DNA from: a virus
IMG/VR virus record: IMGVR_UViG_3300042946_000658
Location: 1-64,000 of that record
Reading direction: 5' to 3' (one strand)
Length of the DNA stretch: 64,000 nt
Shown: positions 35,488 through 45,300 of the stretch, piece by piece
How positions within the stretch are numbered: the stretch's first letter is position 1
How the letters are laid out: every line of letters begins with the position of its first letter
Translations under genes and position numbers: made by a program
The notes under the pieces: model-generated
Told to the model about the DNA's origin: nothing
The model's input: only the letters and a program-made list of their open reading frames with translations
Database searches by the model: none

Positions 35488-38400
35488 TTATTGTGGGGTC
35501 GTACTAGGGGTTGGGCTTGGAGTACAAGTAGGTGGAATGTTGTTTATTATATTTTGATTGTTAGCTGTTGGTGTAGGTGTTGGTGTGATTTTAAACACAG
35601 GTATTGTACTAACAAGTCCAAGATTCTTCGCCAACCTATTACCTTCAATTAAGTTGAATGACAACTGTGTATCTGAGGTTAAATCAGTTCCTCTATTTGC
35701 TGGCCAGTTTTGTAGATAGAAAGTTTCAATAGATTTGTTTTGAATATCCCCGACTCTATTTATCAATCTATCTCTCATAAATAACATAAATTCTACAGGG
35801 TCAACAAAATTAGCAACAGGATATGAAAGTGGTAATCCATTTAGATTTTCAATATCCATACAAGAATATGTTGGTTCAAAATAAGTTCTTAACTCACCAT
35901 AATTATAATCTAAAGTAATTCTTCCAAAGTTATTGTTTAAACCAATGAAGTTTTTACTGTCTTTGTTACCACTTGCAGCCCAAGATATTAAGAATATTAT
36001 AAATCTTAAGTTTTGATATCTTTCAATCTCAATAGCATCTGTAGACGTTGTACTAACATTTTGAATTAACAAGTCATAGAATTGTTTTGCCGTTAACTTA
36101 GTTTGAGTTCCACTTACTGATGTATATCCAGCTTGTTTATAAGGTGTTTCCAATACTTTTGAGTCACAAGAATTTTGTGCGGATTGTTGTGTATTAGAAT
36201 TTGTTGACACGTTTGCATTATTACCTTGGGTAGTTGTCGCATTGGTTCCCTTATCATCATCTTTCCTTTGAGTAACAGCGGTTATCAATTTACCAACCAA
36301 ATTTTGATTAATACTTTGTAATAAGTTTTCTGTGTATGGATACGACAACACACTTTGTCTAACACCCGTAAATTTGGTTTCAAACTGACCAGGTGTAATA
36401 GTGTGCGTAACATCAGTAATTAAGTAAGAACCATTAAACATCGGTACGTGTCTAAGGTTGAAATACATTGTTGGTTGAATCATCGCATTACCTAAACCAA
36501 CCACATCACATTGATATGACCTGTTCTGATAAATGTTATACAACGAGTTGTTTTGTGTTGCGGTATCTCTACCAGATGCTGCGTTGGCCATATTATTTAT
36601 GGTCCACACAGATTCAGCGGTCGCCTTACCGTTATCTTGTGACACTGAAAAAGAATAAAATATATTTTGGTTTCTAACCCCAATGTCTACCGTAAATCCA
36701 ACACATCTATTAGATAACGCCCAATCTGTTTTATTTGTTTGGTTTTCAACATTTGGGTTACCAACAGGATTTCTTAAGTCAAAAGTGTCGGTTCTAAATA
36801 AATAATTGTTAACACTCTTATCTGTAGTATCAATATACGATGATGGTCTATTGGCATAGAAACAAACTAATTTTGGTCCTGACCTTCTGTAGTCAACAGT
36901 TAGGTAAGTTCCCCACATTTCATTAGCAAAATCAATCGTGCTTGGTATATTAGGTACCGCGTTTAAAGTAGGTTCTTGTACATTATAAAAGTTAACATAC
37001 GCAGGCATTGGCATTATCGTAAAGTGATTATCGGTCAAAATACCTGCTAAAAATACAAACACACCCATATTAAGGTTGATTGTGTCTTCACTGATAATTT
37101 GTTTTAACTTGAAAATATCCACAACAACCTTATCTCCAATATTTCTTGACGCTCTGTCAAGGAACAACATATCTTCAAATAAGGTGTATCGTTTGTAATC
37201 AGTACCCGCAATCCACTTATCATTCAATGCTTTGAATGCTTCATATAAATCTACTTTAGCTTGTTTTGAATCAAACTTACTCTGTATTGTTTTTTCAGGT
37301 AATTCACTAATTTCGGGTAATCCCTTTCTTACATTTATTAGTGTGTTATCTAAACCAACGTTTTTAAATGCGTTATATGTGTTCAAATATCCTTGGAGTT
37401 GACCTGTAAATTCAGTGATAGTTAAATTTGGATTTTCAAGTCTTTGGGTGGCATACATTCTAATAACTTGTGATAACTCTGTAATATTTGCAGACGTAAA
37501 GTTAATATTAGACTGAACAAAAAAGTCGGTTATGTAAGAACCATTATTATCGTAAATAAGTTCAGGTATTGTTGAAAACCCAACTTCAAGTTGTAGTGTT
37601 CTCCACGCGTCAGGGTTTGACGCTATAGAGTTCTGCAAACTAACCGTACCACCATTGGTTGGCAAATTGTTCTGATATGGTCCAAATTGTAACGGATTGA
37701 TTACTTGAGATGTATTAGTAATATATCCGATATATGAGTCCACCGCTCTTCTGTTGTAACGAGTCGGGTTACCCATTCTCAATACAACGTCATATTCCAT
37801 AATGTTTTGGATTTGAGCAATCGAATTACTGAATTGACTCTGTATTATTGTTTCAAATAAATCTTCAGATGTGGCGCTACTTAATGGTATTTGAACACTC
37901 ATCAATGAACGCATCATCTTTTGGAAGTTTCTGTATGTTGTTTCCAAATCAGAAAACTGTTCAAATCCACCACCTACTGAAAGTGACGCACCAGGGTCAA
38001 TTACATTAGAATTTTCCTCATTGATATTAAAATTTGTTAACGCTTTACTGAAGTTTAAAAATTCATTTTCTAATATGTCCAATATTTGTTTGTCAAATAC
38101 TGAGAACACATCATCAATTTTTGAATATTCATTCGTCTGAATCAACTCAAATGGGACATTACCAAATAGATTGTTTTCATCAAACATATAACTTCCTGTA
38201 CCAGGTCGATATATTGTTTGGTTATCGTAATAACCGTAATTTGGTAAACTCCAAAATGCTCTAACCGAACCGTTAAATAACGCTTCATTATTATACAACT
38301 CTTGTGTTAATAATCCTGTAGTACTAAAACAAGCGTTGTTCACTTGGTTCATTTGTGACCCAAACGATGGTATTACATAATATTGATATGTTGGAGTTGT

Positions 38401-41400
38401 TGGTGGTTCATCACAAACAACTGTATTTGGAACTGATGGTGTAATACTATCAGGTAATAAAACACTATATGTTTTAATATCAATAACCCTTGTTTGTAAA
38501 TCCTTGGTTGTATTTTTATTAATATTTGATTCTGAAAGGTTTTGAATCTTTAAACCATTTTTAATGGACTCATTAATTTCACCATCAGTATATGCAGTAT
38601 ACAAGTCTTGAGAGTTGTAAAAGTAATTGAACTCATTAATCAATTTAGGGTAGAACCCTACCTGCATTGTGGTGTATTTAACATTATTGTCAACCGTTTC
38701 TGTTTGTAATGTTATTTTACCAACACCATTTAATGTATAAGTCTTGGCGGTGTTTTGATTAATAGGGTCGTAGTTTTGTTTGTAATCAAAATTACCCCAA
38801 CATCCACCTAAAATATCCTGATTGGTTTGTACTTGTGTTTTATATCTATGCCAAATCGCACCATATTTTAATACCCAAACATATGGAACCTTGTGTAACG
38901 CACCAAACTTTTTGAAACTTGCAAAAATATAATCTAAAGGTGTTGTCACACCAGCAAGATTTGTTTTATATCTGTCCTTAAATGTTGCGAGTGGTAGTGA
39001 GTTTAAGAATAAAAACGCTGCCGCGACATAAGGATATTGTTCTTTATTCTTTTCTTTAGCAACACCCTCCAATATTGCGTTAACAAAATAAGGTGTGTTC
39101 AACATAGAGGTTGTTGTTCTTACGGGTAAACCTGTTGTTGGGTAATCAACATAACCTTCTGTCGGTAACAAAGTTGCTGGTTGTCTTGTTATGTAAAACG
39201 TATTAACATTTGTTGTTAGTGCCGGTATTGCAGTGTTTAGATAGTTAAAGTTTGTTACAGGTCTGTTTGTATTATAATCATCAATACCCGTAAAATTTGA
39301 AATTATATTTTTTGGTTCGTAAACTTTATATGTGTTTGATGTGTTGTTTGCAACGTCAACCGAACCACCTAAAATATACTGACTTAAATTTTTAATGTTC
39401 CAATCCTGATTTGTAAACGGGAAAGTATCTACAATTTGTATTGGGTTTGTGCTAGTACTCTTTAAGAATTGTTGTAATTGTGGCGTTTGTGGTAATGAAA
39501 CAAAAGAGTTTGAAACAGTATTTGACAAGTATTTTGTACTAAGAATTGAAAACGGGTTCTGAGTATAATTCTTAAGATATGGTGTAATATAAATGTCTTG
39601 TATAAATTCACCCCAAAATAAACCAGTTCCTTGGTTTGAAAACGCTTCTAATGTTTGGGTAAAATTATTAGCAGTAAAAGGATATTCTTTTAACTTTTGA
39701 GTTAAGTATGGATTACTCAATCCTAAAGATTCTATAATGTTAGTACCTTCCGTAATACCAATAATGTCACCAACAAAAGTTTTAGACGTATTGTCATTTG
39801 TAACTCTACCAAATCCTGTATAAAATTGGTATATTAATTGTCTCTCATATATTTCATAAAAATATTTTAACTCTTCTTTATTAAGATAAGCTAACCCAAT
39901 ATTAGGGAATTCTAAAGCATTTAGATTTAATCTTTTTACTGTTGCAGCATCATTGTCTGCGGGAGGTTGTGAAATTGGTGGGTCATTTCTTTGCGCAGTA
40001 CCTTTTAAATATTCTTCAACAAATTCGACCTCAGGCCATTTGTCGTAAAGATACCCTTTTGATTGATTTACAAACGCAATATCACCAGGATATGTTAATG
40101 TATATCTTGGTTGGTCATCGGTACCGTTATTTTCAACAAAAACTTGTGGCCAAGGGTATACAGGTTGTTGGGAATTATCTATAAATTCTTGACTAGCGTT
40201 TGCTGTTAACGGAACGTAGTTGACATCATCAGGACTTTTTATAGAAGTACTATTGTTATTTAAAACAACATTTTTTCTCACAGGGTCTTGTCTAACAGAA
40301 TATGCCTGAATATGAACATCATCCATCAATCTGATAAACGCCTCTGTTGATGCCATAATCACCGCACTAATATTTCTAACTGTAGGTCTAAATCCAATTC
40401 CAGTATCAGCTCTTTCTACTTTATCAGCCAATTCAGCACTTAATTTGGTTTCCAATTCAGTAACTTTAGCGTCAATTTGAGATTCCATACTTTTTATTAT
40501 GGTGTCAAATCTATTGGCACCAACAAAAACATAAAAGTTTTTCTTAACTTCTTTCAATCCTTCGGGTGTCGCCTCTACCACTACACTAAAATATTGTTCA
40601 GCACTTTTTACAATAAATGCACTAATTTCTTCAGGTGTTGGGTATTTTATCGAGGTTCTGTCTATAAATGTTTTTTCCCAATCAATATTATCCAATTGAA
40701 AGTTTTCAATATAAATCGAAGGAGTTATTGGGTTTGGTATCTTAAAGTTTTGTTTTGCTTCAGCACCAAACGTACCGTTTTGTGCCAACTTAGTATTGTA
40801 TGTTTGTGTAATAGCACTTAACTCACTTTGAGCGGTAACTCTTTGTGATTGTGTTAGATTCTTTTTGAAGACATAAGCATACTGACCATCCTTTAAAACA
40901 AATGGTTTTGGGTCCAAAAATGTTGTAAACCAAGAATTTTTGGCGTCTCTGACACTTTTATAATATTGGTTAAGTGTTTTTTTATAAGATGTCGCATCCG
41001 TAATCGGCTGCATATCAACTTTCCTATATGAATTAATAATGTTCTGTTCAAATTGTTGTAATTTGTAACCTAATTCCATTATTGTTAGTTCAGGAAAATT
41101 CTTATCAATTAAACCTTTGGCTTTGTATTCAGAGTAAACTTCGTGCATTTTTTGTCTACCCCTCTCATTAACTCGAGTAACACTCAGGTTGTTTTGAGAT
41201 TGAGCATTTGACGGAATATTCTGACCCGCATTGTTCGCCGAATTATCATCTGCAGACTCTGTTTCAACAATAGAGTTTGTGTATGTAAATGTTTTAGAAT
41301 ACATATGGGGTAATGCAATCAAATGCCCCATCTGAATTTCATTTAAAATGTTATATTTGTATCCGTAAAATTTACAACTAACTTGGTAGTTACCACTCAT

Positions 41401-42072
41401 TGTATTAAATCTCGCCTCAAATGTGTGTAGATTTAATTGGTATCTAACCGCCTGTCCATAGTAACCCTTAAGTGTTAAATAAAATGGTGGATATGGTAAA
41501 TGAAAGAAGGCTGCATATGGTGACTGTTCTCCTTGTTCAAATAATGCTTTACCTCTAACATCTTCAAATTCAATCGATACTTCAGGTATAAAAGATGTTT
41601 TGGTGATTACCGAAATACTTGTAATACCTAACAACCCGGGGTCTATAGTCCTACCATTCTTGTCCGTAACTGTTGAACCTCGGTAAACTTTTCTCCCATA
41701 CTCTTCTACAACCTCTTCAGACCTTTGGAGTCTTGCTTTACCTTGATTTGAATTTAAACCTGTTAAATCATCGTAGTAACCCGTATTCATAAACTGGTCA
41801 CTGTTTGGTTTTAAAAAGTTAATAGATGCAATGGATATTGTTTCGGTTTGTGTCGTTGGGGATGCCCCTACGTTTAACCTTGTTCTTGGTAGTAGTTCAC
41901 ACTCTAAGTTGGCATACATTACCAAATTTTCGTGGTCAACTAATCTTTCTTCAATTACTGTTTGACCGTTTACACCACCACGCACAACTTTGTTAGGGTC
42001 AACAACAATGATATTGTCAAATGACTCTGCATAAATACTACCTGAATTATCCCCAAAAGAATTACCTGCCAT
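35488..42072 (-). CDS. Giant baseplate/hub-like tail protein
   Basis: 2194 residues. The N-terminal region has a structured tail-protein look (EDVRGKALFEQGEQSPYAAFF, then LTLKGYYGQAVRYQLNLHTFEARF). Near residues 1860-1920, YFNLRHVPMFNGSYLITDVTH and TPGQFETKFTGVRQ resemble the end of hub proteins of the gp27/late-control-D type. The C-terminus ends in a short Thr/Pro tail (TPTPTPTANN, CTPSPTPSTTPQ) like the stalks of the fibre proteins. It overlaps the gp53/LysM-like gene by 11 bases. A hub or inner-baseplate role is inferred. The length far exceeds any T4 baseplate protein (largest about 1000-1300 aa). Confidence 0.6.
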   Translation of the reverse strand: MAGNSFGDNSGSIYAESFDNIIVVDPNKVVRGGVNGQTVIEERLVDHENLVMYANLECELLPRTRLNVGASPTTQTETISIASINFLKPNSDQFMNTGYYDDLTGLNSNQGKARLQRSEEVVEEYGRKVYRGSTVTDKNGRTIDPGLLGITSISVITKTSFIPEVSIEFEDVRGKALFEQGEQSPYAAFFHLPYPPFYLTLKGYYGQAVRYQLNLHTFEARFNTMSGNYQVSCKFYGYKYNILNEIQMGHLIALPHMYSKTFTYTNSIVETESADDNSANNAGQNIPSNAQSQNNLSVTRVNERGRQKMHEVYSEYKAKGLIDKNFPELTIMELGYKLQQFEQNIINSYRKVDMQPITDATSYKKTLNQYYKSVRDAKNSWFTTFLDPKPFVLKDGQYAYVFKKNLTQSQRVTAQSELSAITQTYNTKLAQNGTFGAEAKQNFKIPNPITPSIYIENFQLDNIDWEKTFIDRTSIKYPTPEEISAFIVKSAEQYFSVVVEATPEGLKEVKKNFYVFVGANRFDTIIKSMESQIDAKVTELETKLSAELADKVERADTGIGFRPTVRNISAVIMASTEAFIRLMDDVHIQAYSVRQDPVRKNVVLNNNSTSIKSPDDVNYVPLTANASQEFIDNSQQPVYPWPQVFVENNGTDDQPRYTLTYPGDIAFVNQSKGYLYDKWPEVEFVEEYLKGTAQRNDPPISQPPADNDAATVKRLNLNALEFPNIGLAYLNKEELKYFYEIYERQLIYQFYTGFGRVTNDNTSKTFVGDIIGITEGTNIIESLGLSNPYLTQKLKEYPFTANNFTQTLEAFSNQGTGLFWGEFIQDIYITPYLKNYTQNPFSILSTKYLSNTVSNSFVSLPQTPQLQQFLKSTSTNPIQIVDTFPFTNQDWNIKNLSQYILGGSVDVANNTSNTYKVYEPKNIISNFTGIDDYNTNRPVTNFNYLNTAIPALTTNVNTFYITRQPATLLPTEGYVDYPTTGLPVRTTTSMLNTPYFVNAILEGVAKEKNKEQYPYVAAAFLFLNSLPLATFKDRYKTNLAGVTTPLDYIFASFKKFGALHKVPYVWVLKYGAIWHRYKTQVQTNQDILGGCWGNFDYKQNYDPINQNTAKTYTLNGVGKITLQTETVDNNVKYTTMQVGFYPKLINEFNYFYNSQDLYTAYTDGEINESIKNGLKIQNLSESNINKNTTKDLQTRVIDIKTYSVLLPDSITPSVPNTVVCDEPPTTPTYQYYVIPSFGSQMNQVNNACFSTTGLLTQELYNNEALFNGSVRAFWSLPNYGYYDNQTIYRPGTGSYMFDENNLFGNVPFELIQTNEYSKIDDVFSVFDKQILDILENEFLNFSKALTNFNINEENSNVIDPGASLSVGGGFEQFSDLETTYRNFQKMMRSLMSVQIPLSSATSEDLFETIIQSQFSNSIAQIQNIMEYDVVLRMGNPTRYNRRAVDSYIGYITNTSQVINPLQFGPYQNNLPTNGGTVSLQNSIASNPDAWRTLQLEVGFSTIPELIYDNNGSYITDFFVQSNINFTSANITELSQVIRMYATQRLENPNLTITEFTGQLQGYLNTYNAFKNVGLDNTLINVRKGLPEISELPEKTIQSKFDSKQAKVDLYEAFKALNDKWIAGTDYKRYTLFEDMLFLDRASRNIGDKVVVDIFKLKQIISEDTINLNMGVFVFLAGILTDNHFTIMPMPAYVNFYNVQEPTLNAVPNIPSTIDFANEMWGTYLTVDYRRSGPKLVCFYANRPSSYIDTTDKSVNNYLFRTDTFDLRNPVGNPNVENQTNKTDWALSNRCVGFTVDIGVRNQNIFYSFSVSQDNGKATAESVWTINNMANAASGRDTATQNNSLYNIYQNRSYQCDVVGLGNAMIQPTMYFNLRHVPMFNGSYLITDVTHTITPGQFETKFTGVRQSVLSYPYTENLLQSINQNLVGKLITAVTQRKDDDKGTNATTTQGNNANVSTNSNTQQSAQNSCDSKVLETPYKQAGYTSVSGTQTKLTAKQFYDLLIQNVSTTSTDAIEIERYQNLRFIIFLISWAASGNKDSKNFIGLNNNFGRITLDYNYGELRTYFEPTYSCMDIENLNGLPLSYPVANFVDPVEFMLFMRDRLINRVGDIQNKSIETFYLQNWPANRGTDLTSDTQLSFNLIEGNRLAKNLGLVSTIPVFKITPTPTPTANNQNIINNIPPTCTPSPTPSTTPQ

Positions 42073-42385
42073 AATAATAGAAATACGTGTCTACTGCGGA
42101 TTTATAATCTTGTAAAGATGTTATCAAAGGATATGGGACAGTTAATATTGCGCCATCAAATATGTTATTTTCTAAACCACCAAATTGAGGATTGGCTTGT
42201 AATATTAACCAACCAAAGAATGGGGTTCCATAATATTCCTGAGAGACCTTATCAAGTCTACTTCTTCCAACTTTATAAATGTATACTTTATCGGATGGTT
42301 TTGGTGAAATATTGACAAAGGGAACAACTGTTTGTTGTCCGTTTATCAAAAATTGGTTATATCTATTATAATACTGAAGTGCCAT
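42062..42385 (-). CDS. gp53/LysM-like baseplate wedge protein
   Basis: 107 residues. The sequence VYIYKVGRSRLDKVSQEYYGTPFFGWLILQANP with the following GAILTVPYP corresponds to the LysM-like fold found in T4 gp53 and small baseplate proteins of contractile tails: xDxIsxxxYGtxxxxxxIxxANP then G-x-x-L-x-I-P. Such proteins sit between the hub/tube end and wedge. It lies between the two giant baseplate genes, two bases after the 1688-aa gene. Confidence 0.75.
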   Translation of the reverse strand: MALQYYNRYNQFLINGQQTVVPFVNISPKPSDKVYIYKVGRSRLDKVSQEYYGTPFFGWLILQANPQFGGLENNIFDGAILTVPYPLITSLQDYKSAVDTYFYYYGR

Positions 42386-42386
42386 T

Positions 42387-45300
42387 TTATAATAATTGAA
42401 CTTTACCGATTACAACATCTGTTGTTATTTCTGTTGACCATACTGTCTTATTAGTATCCGAATTATTTTTCAAACCTAAAGACTTAATTAAATCTATTTG
42501 TGGTGGAACAGGTAATGTGTTTATAGTATATGTAAATAATCTACCTTTATTTATATCATTATATGGTGTGTAAATAACATATTTCTTTAACGGACCCGTT
42601 GCTAATCCATCCAAGAAAGTAGTTGCCGCATTATTTTCGTAATTGTAAATTGTCTTAATTGGTGTTTCGCTTGAGGGTCTTGGTCCTATCCAATAAGCGT
42701 CAAATTGTTCCCCAAAGTTAGTCGCCTGATTTCCAATAATAGTTGGATTGTTTAATATGTTAGCAATTAACGCATCTTTAAATGATTGATATAAATTAGA
42801 ATCAGTAACATCTTTATTCAAAATAAAATACTGTCTTCTGTTAGAATCATTCTCCCAAAATTCAGGGTATTTTAACAATGTTATTGGTTCAAAAACCGAA
42901 CCACTATCATAGTTTTCAGTATCACCAACAGATGGTATTAAAGATGATTCATATTGTTGATTATCAAACGTAAACTCTTCAGTATTTTCAATATCAAGTG
43001 TGAATTGGAAAAGACTGTCGGTTATTGTTGTCAAATCATCAGTTAATTCATTGTAAGTAGATTTTGTCGCCCCCGCATAATTTGCAGATACTTTATCCGT
43101 ACCTTCTATCTCATAAACAACAATGTTACCATTAGACTCTTTAAATCCATCAGTACCATCTTTTAAGTTAGGGTATGTAATAACATTAGTCCTATTTAAT
43201 TGTTGGATGTAAGAAGTTTGTGTGTTAACTAATTCGTTAATTATTGATGTTAAAGCATTTTGGAAACCACTTTGTTTATTTCTAATAAAACTAATATAAT
43301 TCTCTTTCAATTGCCTAATTGATTTGTTAGAGAAGTTTTTGGTTGGATTACTCATCCAAAGCATAAACCCTTCAAGATTATCATCAATATCATTTATAAA
43401 TTTAGAGAAAACAGAATCAACTGATTGTTGGATTGTTGATGGTTTACCAAAGATATACTTTTGTTCAATATTGTAATAAAAATCTCCATATTGATAATTT
43501 CTATTGTAAGCAATAATTTGTCTAACAGCATTATTATATTGTTTCAAAATATCCTTATTTTTATTTAATACTGTTGTAAAATAATTTTGTGTTGACCCAA
43601 CAAACTGCGTCATAAATTGTTGATAATCAATTGTACCTGTCGTCTCATTTTCACCAATTTCGGTTGTTAAAACTTTACCAATAGTCTCAGCGTTTGACTC
43701 AGTTTGTTCATCTTCAGTATCAGTTACTACAGGTGGTGGAACTTCAATACCTAAGTTTTTGATAAACTGTTGGTCTAAAATTTTATAACTATCATCAGTG
43801 GCGTCTGCTCTGTCGTCATAAATTTCAGTATTAGCGTAGAAGTTAAATGACAACGCATTTTGTAATTTATCAACCGCCGTTTTTAATCCTTGTCCACCAA
43901 CAAAATTGAATGATAATTGAATTTTAGCAATCATAGGTTGGACACCAATACCTTCAGGATTTAAATCTAATTGCTCATATGAAATACCTAAAGAATTTGG
44001 TATAATTTTAGAATGGTAGAAATCCCCAACTCTTAATATTAAGACAGGTGGCGCGCCAAACGCAGTGTTTACAGCATTATTGTATTCTAACGATGATGAC
44101 CCGTCAGTAGCGTTTTTAACCGTAGGTATTGTATCACCAGGTCTCATACACTGTTGTAAGAATGTTAGTCTACCGTTTAAACCTTCAGGTGTTATTGAAT
44201 GGAATGCAGGGTGAAAGAATTTTAATTTATCTCTAAGGTTGTCATAAACCATAGGGGTTTCTTGTCTAATCAATTCAAAATAGTCACACTCAGATAATAA
44301 TTTTCTTAAAACTCTTTTAGTGATATTATCTCTAAGACTTGTTGTTGTTTCAACAACTTGTTCTACAGTTGTTTTGGTTGAAACCTCTGTTGATATCTGT
44401 GATTGATATTTTGGTGATGATTGGTCAATAATTGGTGGTGTTTTTGGTACACTTGGGATATTGACATTAAGATTGAATTTAACCCTTCTACAAGACATCG
44501 CATTTACACTATAGATGGCTTCAGGTCTTGATAATCTATCAGCATCCAAATTAGCACAATTAAATGTCTCAAATTTCATATTATTTTGACCAACAGGTTG
44601 TACAGTTGTATTTTCACCTTTCGGTATTAATACTAAAGTTAATTGTTTTGTTACGTCAATAGCATTTGCCAATTGTCCAATAGAACGGATGTATTGAACA
44701 ACAGAATCCAATCTTCTTTGGGATAGAGCGTCGTTATAATTTACGGTTTGTGGTTTTGACGCACTACCTTCTAATATTAACTCAACTTTTGCGTCAGGAT
44801 TAATTTTTAAAGTTTCATCTAACTTATACAACATCTCCTGTAGTTTATTCTTATTAAACTCAATAACACTTGGGAAGAAGTTGTTTACCGCAGATGGGTT
44901 GGCACTATCTCTGTCATAAATTGCTCTCGTATTAGCGTTTGTATAAACAGAATAATAACTAGTATAATTTTCAACAGTTTGGTCTTTAAGTGGGTAATCG
45001 TTTTCAAAATACAAACCATAATTGTTAAAACTTTCCAAGTAAGTTTTAGTTTGGTCCGTATTGTTTGCCGTTTGTGACCCAATATTAGTATTACCACCAC
45101 CAGGAGTTCCATTCGCCCCTGTTGACCCATCACCTGTTTGTACCGTATTAACAAGATATCTTATCTCTTCAGTTGTAACATTTTTACTTTGGATTTTTTG
45201 TTGAATTTCAAATAAATCTTGTGTGTTGAATTGGTAGTATTTTTCAGCCAACTCATATAAGTCATATTTTTTACAACCTGCAAAGAACGAATCTAACAAC